The notes beneath the pieces are model-generated. The model did no database searches. It saw only the letters and a list, made by a program, of their open reading frames with translations, and was not told the DNA's origin. 64,000 nucleotides of DNA from Rana temporaria (lineage: Eukaryota; Chordata; Amphibia; Anura; Ranidae). The stretch lies in assembly GCF_905171775.1 (NCBI RefSeq), contig NC_053489.1, positions 325,634,589 through 325,698,588 on the forward strand, read 5' to 3'. The position numbers and the translations under genes are program-made. Position 1 is the stretch's first letter. Each line of letters begins with the position of its first letter. Of this stretch, positions 1 to 10,128 are shown one piece after another.

Positions 1-317
1 ACATGTGTTTTGCAAAGTTCCTGAAAAAAATAAAATAAAAGAACCCACAGGTTTTTAAAGATATATTGAGATTCCATGCCTAAACTAAACAATTTCTGCT
101 ATAGACATCCAGACCCTGAATTTCAGATCGGGCCAATTTGGACATCTCTCATACATGTTAAAATTAGCATTTATTTTTTGCTAGAAAAATTACTCGGAAT
201 GTTCTGAAAGCAGAGGCCCTAGAAGATAAAATGGTGCAGCTATGATCCGGTTTTAACCACTTGTTGCGTAGGATGTACAGGTATGTTCTACAAAACGCTG
301 GGAGTGTCAATATAAAG
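1..317. repeat. AT-rich fragment of a dispersed frog repeat
   Basis: Positions about 120-250 share phrases (tttgctagaaaa, ttctgaaagcagag, agataaaatgg) with copies near 52460-52510 and 58730-58830. This marks them as a fragment of the same dispersed TTAA-type element. No gene is seen. Confidence 0.45.
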
Positions 318-440
318 TTAAATGACACACCCAGATTGGTTCACATATCGCAGTGCGGAACTAAGGATTCGGATTGCATGGGATTCTGGTGTGGACCATA
401 AAAAAAAAAAAAAAAAGTCTTGCACAACTTTGGACCGAAT

Positions 441-487
441 GCGATGCAAATTCAGCCATAAAATCTGTATGGCTGAATTTGCATCGC
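441..487. repeat. perfect 20-bp stem hairpin inside a short MITE-like unit
   Basis: Bases 441-460 and 468-487 are exact reverse complements separated by a 7-base loop (aaatctg). The hairpin sits in a roughly 250-bp unit (about 322-570) that includes an A tract. The A/T-rich flanks suggest a small foldback transposon rather than a gene. Confidence 0.6.
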
Positions 488-575
488 ACAGACATTGCAT
501 GCCATTTTCACTGCAGTGTGGCGCAAATCACATGCATTGGCGCACCAGTGTGAACCCAGTCATAAAGAAGTAGGG

Positions 576-588
576 AGAAAGACTACCC

Positions 589-619
<31 letters not shown>

Positions 620-1050
620 GCCACCCCCACACAACATTCCTATACGTTTCAGCGTATACATATGTGAAATTTCTAAAACCATAAAAACATGTGCAGTGTT
701 ATGGGTAAGACTACCCAAAACAATCCTACAAAAGCGATTAGTGAAAAAAATGAAATTCAGTGTTTTAGTAATGCCGATATATCAGGCACTTCTCAGACGA
801 CCTCTTATAACGTGGGGCATATCCTTTTTGTTGTGGGATGTGGTGTGTTGAGGGATTTTTTTTTCTGGATATAGCAGCATTACATGTCAGTAATCACTTT
901 GAGGATTATTGGGAAATGCTTTATGGTATACGTTGCGTTATATGTTTTCTACATACTAATTAAAAAATAATAATAATAATAATAATAATTTTGGGTAGTG
1001 TCACCCATAAACACACAATTTAGATGATATTTCACATATGTATACACTTA
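576..1050. repeat. foldback element with interior simple repeats
   Basis: The motif gtatacatatgtgaaat near 655-670 recurs inverted near 1029-1045. The word gactaccca (580-590) recurs inverted as tgggtagt (about 992-999). The unit contains poly-A (595-619) and a (TAA)n run (about 966-990). It is probably a MITE-like element. Confidence 0.5.
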
Positions 1051-1083
1051 AAATGCATGGGATTTATATGTTTTTAATTAAAA

Positions 1084-1234
<151 letters not shown>

Positions 1235-1262
1235 TAAAAAAAAAAAAAAAAAATAGAGAGAA

Positions 1263-1535
1263 AAGCGAGACAGGAGGCGCCTTAACCTCCGCAACATCTC
1301 TAGAATTCGACCCTTCCTGACTAATGACACCACAAAGCAACTTATTCACTCCTTGGTTATTTCCCACCTTGACTACTGCAACTCTCTCCTTAATGGCCTA
1401 CCCTTACGCAGGCTATCCCCCCTCCCTTCAGTCTATTATGAAGGCTGCTGCTAGACCAATACACCTCACTAGTCAATCTGTGACCGCTGCTCCTCTCTGC
1501 CAATCCCTTCACTGGCTTCCCCTACCCCACGGTAT
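1263..1535 (+). pseudogene. LINE (L2/CR1-like) reverse transcriptase C-terminal remnant
   Basis: In the forward frame around 1336-1440 the translation reads TTKQLIHSLVISHLDYCNSL followed by LNGLP. A second frame at about 1453-1530 gives SLHWLP. The patterns HLDYCNSLLxGLP and LHWLP are typical of the region just after the reverse transcriptase palm in L2, CR1 and Rex-type non-LTR retrotransposons. At least one frameshift lies between the two blocks (near 1440-1455), and both ends are missing. The fragment is dead and short. Whether the family is L2 or CR1 cannot be settled here. Confidence 0.75.
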
Positions 1536-1722
1536 AAAATTAAAAAGAGGGAATTCACCCTGATGAAGATACCATTACCCTGTATCGAACATGTGTAGGG
1601 GGCCAGGACGATACGACAGGCAGTCCATCTGCTTAGGAGGAAGTATACACCATTCCAAAACCAGCCGCTGTAATATTTCATGCCATACACAGAGTGGTGC
1701 ACTGACGCACCTGCGAGTACCC

Positions 1723-1745
1723 AATTAGGGGGGGGGGGGGGCGGG
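1723..1745. repeat. poly-G tract
   Basis: A run of about 13 G, broken by one C, follows the LINE remnant. It is low complexity only. Confidence 0.8.
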
Positions 1746-1934
1746 TTGTTCCTATTTGTTTAATAAAACGTTTAAAGTGATATCACGCTATCAAGGCTTT
1801 TTATTAGCCATTATTCCCGAGATACTGCGTGGGAAGCGCAGGATCCTGTTACCATTATAGAACCCAGGGGTGGTTCACAAGCGTGAATTGACTGAGCGTA
1901 ATTGCCAAGTCATTTGCTCCAAGGTGAGCATTTA

Positions 1935-2639
1935 GGGTCAGATTCACAAAATTCTCCTGATACGCCGTCGTATCTCTGTGATCCGCCCGTCGTAACTATG
2001 CGGCTGATTCATAGAATCAGTTACGCATAGATAGCCCTAAGATCCGACAGGTGTAATTGAGTTACACCTTCGGATCTTAGGATGAAATTCTAGGCCGGCC
2101 GCCAGGTGGCGATTCCATTGCGGTCGGCGTAGAATATGCAAATGACTACTTACGCCGATTCACGAACACCGAACCCGTCGCTCTAAATTTACATAGTTTC
2201 CGTAGAGATGCGTCGCGTAAAACTAAGCATGCTCTCTAGGTGGTCTAACCCAATGTTAAGTATGGCCGTCGTTCCCGCGTCAAATTTTTAAATTTCACGT
2301 CGTTTGCGTAAGTCGCCCGTGAATGGCGCTTGACGCCATTTACCTTAACGTCGAAACCAATGACATCCTTGCGACATCATTTAGCGCAATGCACGTCGGG
2401 TAATTTGACGGACGGAGCATGTGCAGTACGTTCGGCGCGGGAACGCGCCCAATTTAAATGGTGCCCGCCCCATTTGAATTAGGCGGGCTTGCGCAGAGCG
2501 GATTTACGTTACACCACCGCAAGTTTACAGGTAAGAGCTTTGTGAATCAGGCACTTACGCTGTAAACTTGCGGCGGTGTAACGTAAATGGGATACGTTAC
2601 GCCGCCGCTGCGCAACGTAAATGTACCTGAATCTGGCCC
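1935..2639. mobile_element. PIF/Harbinger-like MITE (705 bp) with TTA duplication
   Basis: The unit begins GGGTCAGATTC and ends GAATCTGGCCC, an imperfect terminal inverted repeat. It is flanked by TTA at 1932-1934 and 2640-2642. The inside is CpG-rich with several nested inverted repeats (for example taagatccga / tcggatctta near 2040-2080) and no coding capacity. A sister copy is at 30438-31163. A 3-bp duplication fits PIF/Harbinger, but no transposase is present to confirm it. Confidence 0.75.
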
Positions 2640-2642
2640 TTA

Positions 2643-3416
2643 ATACCTAGGGGGTCACTGGAATAAGAGCACCAATGCATGATCTGCAACACCTGTCAAT
2701 CATTTTCAGATGCATGGATTTACAAGCATGTCAGCAGTGCTATTACTGGATACCATGCATATGCACTTTTTCAACAGGACTGTCACAGCATTGTTTTATA
2801 TAAAAAGACTTGTTTTGCACATTTAAAGTGGGACTAGTGTTGTTCTCTATATACCACCGGACACTTATATCTGTGTTACAAAGCACTTGGATGCACATGA
2901 GCACTTTATCATCAATATTTTAATTGACAATTATTGTTTTTATTTTGGTCATATGAGTAAAATGAATGCGCACCGCCAACCAGGAAGTCAGTGAGAATAA
3001 TGATTCAGGAGTGCAGGAGGTGAACAGCTCGATTTCAACAGGTATCAAACTAGTTATAATGCAAAACATTACTTTTTACTTTATCAGATATTGTCAGACT
3101 TTAATTTAAGAGGAAAATATTTTTGTCTTTACAACCCCTTTAATAGAACTTGTATGCAACTGTCTGTCAACAACTGTCTGTCAACAAAAAAAACTTTTCC
3201 TAGTATACAACTAGTGTCAATATGCTTGAAATTACCATGGGGAGGGGAAAATAAATAAAAGAATAATTAAATAAATATCACCAAGGAATCTACTTTATTG
3301 TTCTCAGAAGTTGTCTCCCCACCATAAAACAAGGTTACTTTTCACAAGATTGACACCTCAAGAAAAAAAACTAAAATTCTTTCCTTCTTTCTTTCTCCAG
3401 TGTAGAAAAATCTTAC
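2643..3416. other. noncoding sequence, no feature recognised
   Basis: Ordinary A/T-rich DNA downstream of txn exon 2, and therefore probably part of txn intron 2. There is a short duplicated phrase (caactgtctgtcaacaa, about 3159-3186). I see no exon 3-like sequence. Confidence 0.5.
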
Positions 3417-3521
3417 CTCAAATATGGGAGCAATCCTTCGGCACGGTCCACACCATACTGCAGTGAAATCAACGACAACCAGTTTGTCTCCCGCAGATGC
3501 CAAGAATGCTTTAAAGTCTGC
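3417..3521 (-). CDS. txn: thioredoxin exon 2 (WCGPC active site)
   Basis: The exon is 105 bp (35 codons, phase 0 at both ends). It is preceded on the minus strand by an acceptor ending tttaacag (3529-3522) and followed by the donor gtaaga (3416-3411). The translation begins ADFKAF, continues AGDKLVVVDFTAVWCGPC and ends RIAPIFE. This covers helix 1, strand beta-3 and the CGPC redox motif, whose two cysteines form the catalytic dithiol. There is no stop or frameshift. Arg-Arg follows CGPC where mammalian TXN has Lys-Met, and RIAP recalls TXNL1. However, Trp before CGPC and the exon 1 match favour txn over txnl1. The remaining exons (the rest of the roughly 105-residue protein) are not found between 1 and 3410, so they must lie outside the window. 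Confidence 0.9.
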
Positions 3522-3777
3522 CTGTTAAATTAAGACCATTGTAAATTAAACATTTCATATGAGAATAATAATACATAAATCGGAACCTAAAGGTAATTTC
3601 ATGAAAACAACCGTTACTTCACAAACCTGTTGGTAGTTGTGCAACAACAAAAGCAAGCATATAGTTATTGATTGTATACTATACGCACACATGGCAGATA
3701 TATCAATAATCGATTAAAGACCCGACTGTTTCACCCCTTTCTGCCCAGGCCATTTTTTCAGATTTCAGTACCGTTTA

Positions 3778-3974
3778 GGCCCCTTTCACACTGCAGCGGC
3801 TTAACAGTCGCACGATTTCAGAGAATGCCTGTGTAAACGAGGTCTATGGACCTCACATCAAAGTCGGATCAAAGTAGTACAGGGACTAATATGAAGTCGC
3901 ACAGAAAGGAACGGTTATCATGTGACTCTGATGTCCAAAGTCGCAGAAAACGTCACACAAGTGTGAAAAGGGCC
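3778..3974. mobile_element. short MITE, GGCCCCTTTCACAC family (197 bp)
   Basis: The ends GGCCCCTTTCACAC and GTGTGAAAAGGGCC are inverted repeats flanked by TTA at 3775-3777 and 3975-3977. It is noncoding. Related copies lie at 4137-4488, 12505-12885 and 13686-14045. Confidence 0.75.
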
Positions 3975-4136
3975 TTAGAAATGCTTTAAATATCTCCTAC
4001 TCCAGTGCTATACTGGCATAGCTGAAAACAGCAACACCCCCTCAGGACACATGACCTTATGCCCCAATTTGCATTGTGGAGGAAGAGTAGAAAAACGATT
4101 GTCTAGTTACAAAGTGCCCAATACTGAGTGCACTTA

Positions 4137-4488
4137 GACCCCTTTCACACGGAAGCGTTTTTACAGAGTTTTAGCGTTAAAAATAGCGCTCTTAAAACGC
4201 TCATAAAACACTCTCCATGCATCTCAATGGACCCTTTCACACGGAGTCCTGCCAAGCAGCATCTTTGGAACAGCTTTTGAGTGCTGAAAAAAAAACGCTC
4301 CAAAAACGCCCCTCTCCATTGAAATGCGCTGTAAAAACGCCTTACCCTTTCACACCGAGGCACTGCAAAAACGCCCTAAAACTTTAGGATCTCAGCGGTG
4401 CTTTACCAGCACATTGGGATTGCAGATGAGGCAACGCTGTAATAACGCTCGAAAAACGCTCTGAAAATGCCCCAGTGTGAAAGGGGCC
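4137..4488. mobile_element. MITE, GGCCCCTTTCACAC family (352 bp)
   Basis: The ends GACCCCTTTCACAC and GTGTGAAAGGGGCC are inverted repeats flanked by TTA (4134-4136) and TAA (4489-4491). The interior repeats an aaaaacgc word in both orientations. No coding sequence. Confidence 0.7.
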
Positions 4489-4664
4489 TAAAGCTGGCAA
4501 CATGTGAATTGAAATTCAGCCAGTACAGCAGGTACAAGGGGGATTGTATTCAGTGTGTGGCTGTCTCTGTGCAACAGGTGTCAATTGTTAGATTGATTTC
4601 TGTTAAACTGGTTAGAAAAAAATACCAGTTACACTTACGGTAGCTGTTTTTCTGTAAGTCTTAC

Positions 4665-4760
4665 AGGACGGCACCTTGAGAGTAGACTGGCTCCACCTGA
4701 CAGGAAACACAATCAGAAAGAGGTTTAAAAGCCCCGCCCCTCCCCGTGCACCTCAGTTAG
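4665..4760. repeat. DIRS left inverted terminal repeat
   Basis: The stretch from ggacggcaccttgagagtag to cacctcagtta recurs as its reverse complement at about 9883-9980 with almost no change. This suggests recent insertion or conversion. Confidence 0.88.
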
Positions 4761-4843
4761 TGATAAAGTAACCACCATAAGAGCACGGGAACCAGTATAT
4801 AAAAATACAAACCATATAAATTCCTCAGGGTGGGAAATAGGCC

Positions 4844-4934
4844 TGCCGTCCTGTAAGACTTACAGAAAAACAGCTACCGTAAGTGTAACTGGTATTTTCT
4901 CAAGTCGTCTTCCAGGACGGCACCTTGAGAGATA
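4844..4934. repeat. DIRS internal complementary region (circle-junction template)
   Basis: Bases 4844-4897 are the reverse complement of 4618-4672. Bases 4899-4934 match the reverse complement of 9958-9990. The two outer ends of the element therefore meet here, as expected for the DIRS internal complementary region. Confidence 0.88.
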
Positions 4935-4957
4935 AGCAAGTAACCCTCAGGCCTACC

Positions 4958-6030
4958 TTAGGGCGGGACAACTGCCTGCAGGATTCTTCTGCCAAACGTC
5001 AAGTCTTGGGGTGACAGAAGTTCCACTCGGTAGTGTTTGAGAAAGGTGTTCTGGCTTGACCACGTTGCTGATCTACAGATTTGTTCCACTGAAACTCCTG
5101 CTCTCTCTGCCCAGGAGGTTGCTATAGATCTCGTGGAATGTGCCTTGACTTTAGGTACTGTTTTGCCAGCCTTAATGTATGCTAATGAAATTGCCTGTCT
5201 TATCCACCTAGATATAGAGGCTCTAGATGCTTGGCAACCCTTTTTCTGTCCTGAAAATTAATTAGCAAGTGAGATGAGCGTCTGAACTCGCTCACCCTTT
5301 CCAAATAACTTAACAAACAGCGTCTTACATCCAAACAGTGGAAGGTCTCTTCCCTTTCGTTCTGTGGATTTGCGCAAAATGAAGGAAGAATAATTTCTTG
5401 TGACCTATGAAATTTCGTTGCCACCTTAGGTAGGTACAGGGGATCCTGACTTAGGACTACCCTGTCTTCAAAAAGACGAAAATAAGGCTCTTTGATTGAG
5501 AGCGCCTGCATGTCTCCTATTCTTTTGGCCGTAGTAATAGCCAGAAGAAAGGAGAATTTAAATGTCAACAGCCTAACCGGAATGCTGTCTATCGGTTCAA
5601 ACGGAGGTTTGGATAGATGGTCTAGAACCAAGGTGAGGTCCCAGGGGGGAACCCTGGAGATTTGAATAGGGGATAACCTATCCCTAGCCGACAGGAACCT
5701 CTTGATCAGCGGATCCAGGGCCAGCCTCTTGTCTAAAAAGTAGGACAAGGCAGCTACCTGTACTCTTAAGGTTCTTGTGGCTAGTCCTAGATCAACTCCT
5801 TCCTGGAGAAATTCCAGGATGACAGATATTTCAGGTAGTGGGGCTTGCCTGGCTGCACACCAGCGTGAAAAACCCCCCAGGTCTTAGCATAGATTTTCCT
5901 AGTGACCTCCTTATGACTAGCCAAAAGGGTATTTATTACCTTCTCCGAACAACCTCTCCGCTGCAGGTTCCACCTCTCAAGTACCAGGCCGTCAGACTGA
6001 AAAAGTCGGGCTCTGGGTGAAAGATCGGTC
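4958..6030 (-). pseudogene. DIRS tyrosine recombinase, frameshifted
   Basis: The enzyme integrates the circular DNA intermediate. It is seen as three collinear blocks in different frames. The N-terminal block has VINTLLASHKEVTRKIYAKT (about 6010-5865). The central core has TTAKRIGDMQAL with the first catalytic Arg (about 5540-5500). The C-terminal block has HSTR (5142-5131), a Trp downstream, and HYRVE with the nucleophilic Tyr codon at 5032-5030. It ends with a stop at 4960-4958. Breaks lie near 5860 and near 5250, each consistent with a single-base indel. The catalytic Arg and Tyr codons survive, but as read the gene cannot make one protein. Sequencing error in short homopolymers is an alternative to real decay. 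Confidence 0.85.
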
Positions 6031-7900
6031 CCTGCCGCAGAAGGTCCACTCGGACCGGGAGAGGAAGGGGGGGAAGAACTGACCAACGTTCTAACATTGG
6101 GAACCAAGCTCTTTTGGGCCACTGGGGAGCGATCAGGATCAGCTTCCCTCGTGAGCGACTCAGTTTCTGTAGGACCCTTGGGATCAGACTCAGGGGAGGG
6201 AAAGCATAGGCCAGCTGAAATGTCCAGGCCTGGGCCAACGCATCCACACCCTCCGATCCCTGATCCCGGGAGAGGGAGAAGAACCTTTCTACCTTCCTGT
6301 TCTTCCTGTTCGCGAAGAGGTCTATCTCTGGGTTGCCGAAACGATGTCGAACCCAGTCGAAGACTTCTTGATTTAATTCCCACTCCCCCTGGAGGATGGG
6401 TTGGCGGCTTAGAAAGTCCGCTTCTAAGTTTAGGACTCCCCTGATGTGGATTGCTGAAAGGGAGAGGACTCTCTGTTCTGCCCAACTCAGAATTTCTAAG
6501 GACAGCCTTAGGAGGGAACGGGACCTGGTGCCTCCCTGGTGATTTATGAACGCCACCGTGGTTGCGTTGTCGGAGAGAATCTGTATTTCTTGGTTTATGA
6601 TTCTCTCCTCGAACGCCTTCAAGGCCTTCCCGACCGCTAATAATTCGCGGAAGTTGGAAGAGGACCTGCTCTGTTGTCGATCCCAGCACCCCTGGGCCTG
6701 GAGACCCGACATGTGGGCTCCCCACCCCCAGGAGCTGGCATCCGTGGTTATCCTGAGAGGATTTGTCTGGTTCCATGGGAGGCCTTCCTCCAAATTCTGA
6801 GGAATGAGCCACCACCCCAGTGTGCATTTTACTGACTCCGGGATGCTGACCCTGGAGTCTAGGGATGAGTCCTTTCCGTCCCAGGAGGAGAGCAGGAAGG
6901 CCTGCAGGGATCTGTAATGAAGCTGGGCCCATGGGACCGCTGGGATGCATGAGGTCATCAGTCCCAGTAACCTCATGATCTGTCTGAGGGAAATTTCTAT
7001 TGACCCCATGACGGACCTGACCACTGACCCGAGTCTCTGGATCTTGTCCTCTGGAAGAACCAGCTTTTTCTCTATGGAATCCATCAGGAATCCCAGATAC
7101 ATTTTTCTCTGTTCTGGGAGGAGAGAAGATTTTTCTCTGTTTACAATCCATCCCAAAGATTCCAGAGTAGTCAGGACGGTGGCCAGATCCGAGAGAAGGA
7201 GTTCTCGGCTGGGGTTGAAAAGCAGTAGGTCGTCCAGGTAGGGGACAAGGGAGATCCCTTTCAGATGTAGAAAGGCGACCACCTCTGCCAGGACCTTCGT
7301 GAAAACCCTTGGGCTGGAGGCCAGACCAAAGGGGAGTGCGGTGAACTGCCAGTGCTGAATCCCCTGAGGGGAGGCAATGGCAAATCGGAGGAACCTTTGA
7401 TGGTCCCTGAAGACTGGGACATGGAGGTAGGCGTCCCTCAAGTCTATGGTTACCATAAAGACTCCTTCTAACAACAGTCCCTTGAGACTGTAAATGTTTT
7501 CCATGCGGAATTTCTTGTAGAGGAGAAAGGTATTTAAAGGTTTTAAATTTATGATCAATCGGAATTTCCCCGAAGGTTTGGGCACCATAAAAATATGTGA
7601 GTACACCCCCTGACCCTGTTGTCCTGGCGGAACTGGGATTATGACTGCCTGCTGAGCTAGATCTGTGACACTTCCCAGAAGGGCAGCTGCCTTGAGGGGA
7701 TCTTGGGGTAGATGAGTGAGGAGAAATATTGGGGGGGGAAGTTGGCGGAATTCCAATCTGTAACCCTCCCTCACTATTTGCAGAATGTGAGGACTCCGTG
7801 TTATACTCTCCCAGGCTGGAAAAAATTGGGAGAGTCTTCCCCCGACTCTTAAGTCACTTGGAGTCCTTACCTGCGGGTTTGGGATCGGGGAAAAGGACAC
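5936..7900 (-). CDS. DIRS reverse transcriptase-RNase H (654 aa)
   Basis: The RT palm shows LIINLKPLN, then MVTIDLRDAYLHVPV (motif A, catalytic Asp), FTALPFGLASSPRVFTKVLA (motif B) and YLDD at residues 221-224 (motif C). The RNase H domain follows with all four acidic positions recognisable: TTDASSWGWGAH, NFRELLAV, LSDNATTVAFINHQGG and LEADFLSRQ. Motif order and spacing are those of DIRS1-group elements, which lack an aspartic protease and integrase. The frame is intact over its whole length, so this part could be recently active. The C-terminal end overlaps the start of the recombinase in another frame. Any methyltransferase-like domain some DIRS elements carry is not obvious here. Confidence 0.93.
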   Translation of the reverse strand: MSFSPIPNPQVRTPSDLRVGGRLSQFFPAWESITRSPHILQIVREGYRLEFRQLPPPIFLLTHLPQDPLKAAALLGSVTDLAQQAVIIPVPPGQQGQGVYSHIFMVPKPSGKFRLIINLKPLNTFLLYKKFRMENIYSLKGLLLEGVFMVTIDLRDAYLHVPVFRDHQRFLRFAIASPQGIQHWQFTALPFGLASSPRVFTKVLAEVVAFLHLKGISLVPYLDDLLLFNPSRELLLSDLATVLTTLESLGWIVNREKSSLLPEQRKMYLGFLMDSIEKKLVLPEDKIQRLGSVVRSVMGSIEISLRQIMRLLGLMTSCIPAVPWAQLHYRSLQAFLLSSWDGKDSSLDSRVSIPESVKCTLGWWLIPQNLEEGLPWNQTNPLRITTDASSWGWGAHMSGLQAQGCWDRQQSRSSSNFRELLAVGKALKAFEERIINQEIQILSDNATTVAFINHQGGTRSRSLLRLSLEILSWAEQRVLSLSAIHIRGVLNLEADFLSRQPILQGEWELNQEVFDWVRHRFGNPEIDLFANRKNRKVERFFSLSRDQGSEGVDALAQAWTFQLAYAFPPLSLIPRVLQKLSRSRGKLILIAPQWPKRAWFPMLERWSVLPPLPLPVRVDLLRQGPIFHPEPDFFSLTAWYLRGGTCSGEVVRRR

Positions 7901-9227
7901 CCCCTTTTGGCTTATCCTTTCCCGCGATCCAACGCTTATTAAAGGCCGATCTTCGGTCAGAAGGTCGGTTTTTATTCTGGGGGCCTCGAAAAAATCTTCT
8001 CCTGTTAGGTCTAGGTTTTGGGGGGAACCGTTTCCCCTTTTCTGAGGCCCTAGTCAGAGCTTGATCAAGTCCTGCCCCAAAGAGAAGAGTACCTTCAAAG
8101 GGCAGGGCACATAGACGGGTCTTGGAGGCAAGATCACCTTCCCACGTCTTGAGCCATACCGCCCTTCTGGCGGCGTTGACGAGAGCACCCGTCTTAGCAG
8201 AGGATCGGACTGTTTCAATCGATGCGTCTGCAAGATAGGCAACCGCACTGCCTATGACTGTAAGAGAATCTCTAATTTCTTTAAACTTGGAGGTCTGAGG
8301 TACATGCTCCAGAAGTCTGGTTAACCAGGTATCTGCATTCCTAGCGATGCAGGAAGAGGCTAAAGCGGGTCCAAGGGCAGCCGTATTAGCCTCCCAGGCC
8401 CTGCGAAGGGAGGTGTCTGCCCGCCTGTCTAAGGAATCCTTTAAGTTCCCTGCATCTTCAAACGAGAGGTCAGACTGCCTGGAGAGTTGGGCTAGAGATG
8501 CATCTAGTTTAGGAGTTTTAAACAAAGTATTTTCTAACTCCTCCTTAAAGGGACAGCGCCTCTTCCAGGTCTTGTACCTTAGTAGTTTCTTTTCAGGCTC
8601 AGCCCATTCCCTCAGAACTATATCTTTAAGTGACTGATGGACTGGGATAACCTTTGGCTGGGGTTTAGCTAAACCCTGGTACATTCTGTCCTGAGGTGAC
8701 ACTAGCTCTGCTGGCTGCTGGATCCCCTCAGAGGCATAGACAGCAGACAGCAGACCCCCCATGTCATCTGTAGAAAAAATATATTTGCCTGACCTGGCAT
8801 CCTCATCCTCATCCTCAGAATGACTATCAATTACCCCATCTTCTGGAGCCTCTGAATCTTCGGTGTCAGATAGGAGAGACTCCCTAGCCCTGGAAACTCG
8901 TGGCACTGGGGTGGATGAGCTCTCTTGAGAAGAGGGGCCGGCTGCTATGGGCTCAGGATCCCTATTTTTTAAGGTGTCCTTAAATTCCTTTAATGTGGAG
9001 AGCATTTGGGATTGGACAGCTAGGAATTCTTTCATAATCAGGGAAGTTTCCTTTGCTGTCAATTTTTGTATGCATTTGGCACAAAGAAGTTTGGAGTAAT
9101 CTGCAGCCAGCTTAACGCTACAGTTACCACACCTCTTGGTTTTGGAAGTGTGTTTTAGGGAGAGAATAGCAGCTTCCCCCTGGGCAGAAACCTCCTCCCC
9201 TGTAAGGGGAGAGAAAAAAAATATCAC
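7854..9227 (-). CDS. DIRS gag-like protein (457 aa)
   Basis: This is the first gene of the DIRS element. Near the N-terminus (about residues 30-55) a pair of CxxC motifs, CGNC and CAKC, suggests a zinc-binding fold of the kind seen in vertebrate DIRS gag proteins. A Ser/Asp/Glu-rich acidic stretch follows, roughly residues 110-150. The C-terminus is very basic (KGKRFPPKPRPNRRRF and downstream), which fits nucleic-acid binding. Its last 47 bases overlap the RT gene in another frame, which implies re-initiation or frameshifting for RT. The start chosen is the first Met of the open frame, and an earlier non-AUG start cannot be ruled out. No stop interrupts it. Confidence 0.82.
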   Translation of the reverse strand: MIFFFSPLTGEEVSAQGEAAILSLKHTSKTKRCGNCSVKLAADYSKLLCAKCIQKLTAKETSLIMKEFLAVQSQMLSTLKEFKDTLKNRDPEPIAAGPSSQESSSTPVPRVSRARESLLSDTEDSEAPEDGVIDSHSEDEDEDARSGKYIFSTDDMGGLLSAVYASEGIQQPAELVSPQDRMYQGLAKPQPKVIPVHQSLKDIVLREWAEPEKKLLRYKTWKRRCPFKEELENTLFKTPKLDASLAQLSRQSDLSFEDAGNLKDSLDRRADTSLRRAWEANTAALGPALASSCIARNADTWLTRLLEHVPQTSKFKEIRDSLTVIGSAVAYLADASIETVRSSAKTGALVNAARRAVWLKTWEGDLASKTRLCALPFEGTLLFGAGLDQALTRASEKGKRFPPKPRPNRRRFFRGPQNKNRPSDRRSAFNKRWIAGKDKPKGGVLFPDPKPAGKDSK

Positions 9228-9235
9228 AGTTCAAA

Positions 9236-9275
9236 CATCAAGTGGGAGAGGAGAGGAGAGGGGGGGGGGAGGGAG
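9236..9275. repeat. purine-rich low-complexity tract
   Basis: A G/A-rich run (gagaggagagg followed by G repeats) in the DIRS leader just upstream of gag. Confidence 0.6.
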
Positions 9276-9882
9276 AGGACCCAGTCCAATATGCCCCCCT
9301 GACATTCTGAGGCAGACTCACCCTTGGTGGTGTCCTCGGCAGCGGCTGCTAGCGAACGATCCTCGCGCTCCATAGCGAAGTCGTGTAGGCGCTACTCTCC
9401 TCCTTGCTGCAGTGAGAACAGCGAGGAGCCGACGCCGCTGGCGGCCGCCATTTTGGTGAAGACCGGAAGCGGAACTTCGTCATCACCGCGCGCCGCCTGT
9501 GACGCGGCGTCGACTGCTGGCTCCATTCGAAAATGTCCCCGGGAGGACAGTACACCGGAGCCACGCTGAGGAAGCCCTCACACCCGCCCAGCAGGTAAGG
9601 GGTCCTGGAGGAGAGGGAACATGGCCACATAGGAGTACTGGAATAGCCACTATCCCAGGGATTCCTACAGAAAGGAAAGAAGGGGGGTATTGTTTGCAAT
9701 CTTCCTCCCCCCCCCCCTATCACACGGGGAAAACCCCCCGGGACAGGCATTACACCTTTAGCTGAGGCAGGGACGGCCCCCAGGACCCACTGCTCAGTAC
9801 CCGGAGGGGGACCACCAGCCCCAGGCCTTAGGTCTGATAAAAAAATAACAAACTGTTTCGCTGGTGGGAAACACAATCAATA

Positions 9883-9980
9883 ACTGAGGTGCACGGGGAG
9901 GGGCGGGGCTTTTAAACCTCTTTCTGATTGTGTTTCCTGTCAGGTGGAGCCAGTCTACTCTCAAGGTGCCGTCCTGGAAG
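9883..9980. repeat. DIRS right inverted terminal repeat
   Basis: Reverse complement of the left repeat. It lies upstream of gag on the minus strand and so probably carries the element's promoter and 5' end. Confidence 0.85.
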
Positions 9981-10128
9981 ACGACTTGAGAAAAAGCTTT
10001 TGTCCAACATCATCTGATTAGTGTATCCAACAGTCATACTGGCTGCTGTCAGGATATAATGTCCTGACAGGAAAGGGAATTCCTTAATTCAGTTTGTTAG
10101 GAAAGAAGAAGAAAGAACCAAATCCCGC

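Larger units (their letters stand above)
4618..9993 (-). mobile_element. DIRS-type tyrosine-recombinase retrotransposon, full length
   Basis: The element reads on the minus strand as gag (9227-7854), RT-RNase H (7900-5936) and tyrosine recombinase (about 6030-4958). Inverted terminal repeats of about 95 bp are visible at about 4665-4760 and 9883-9980. After the recombinase stop lies the internal complementary region (4844-4934). Its first half is the reverse complement of the left outer end (4618-4672) and its second half is identical to the complement of the right outer end (9958-9990). This is the classic DIRS layout that lets a circular intermediate form. gag and RT are open, whereas the recombinase carries frameshifts. 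It lies inside txn intron 1 in the same sense as the gene. Confidence 0.93.

Noticed and set aside
3417..3521. txnl1 as the identity of the thioredoxin exon
   Set aside because: RIAP after CGPC recalls TXNL1, but the WCGPC centre and the MVKQIES exon 1 fit txn better.
6097..6444. Plus-strand ORFs inside the DIRS element
   Set aside because: Antisense shadows of the RT gene with no domain.
5787..7151. 454-residue minus-strand ORF as a separate gene
   Set aside because: Mostly an out-of-frame shadow of the DIRS RT-RNase H gene. Only its last part encodes the recombinase N-terminus.
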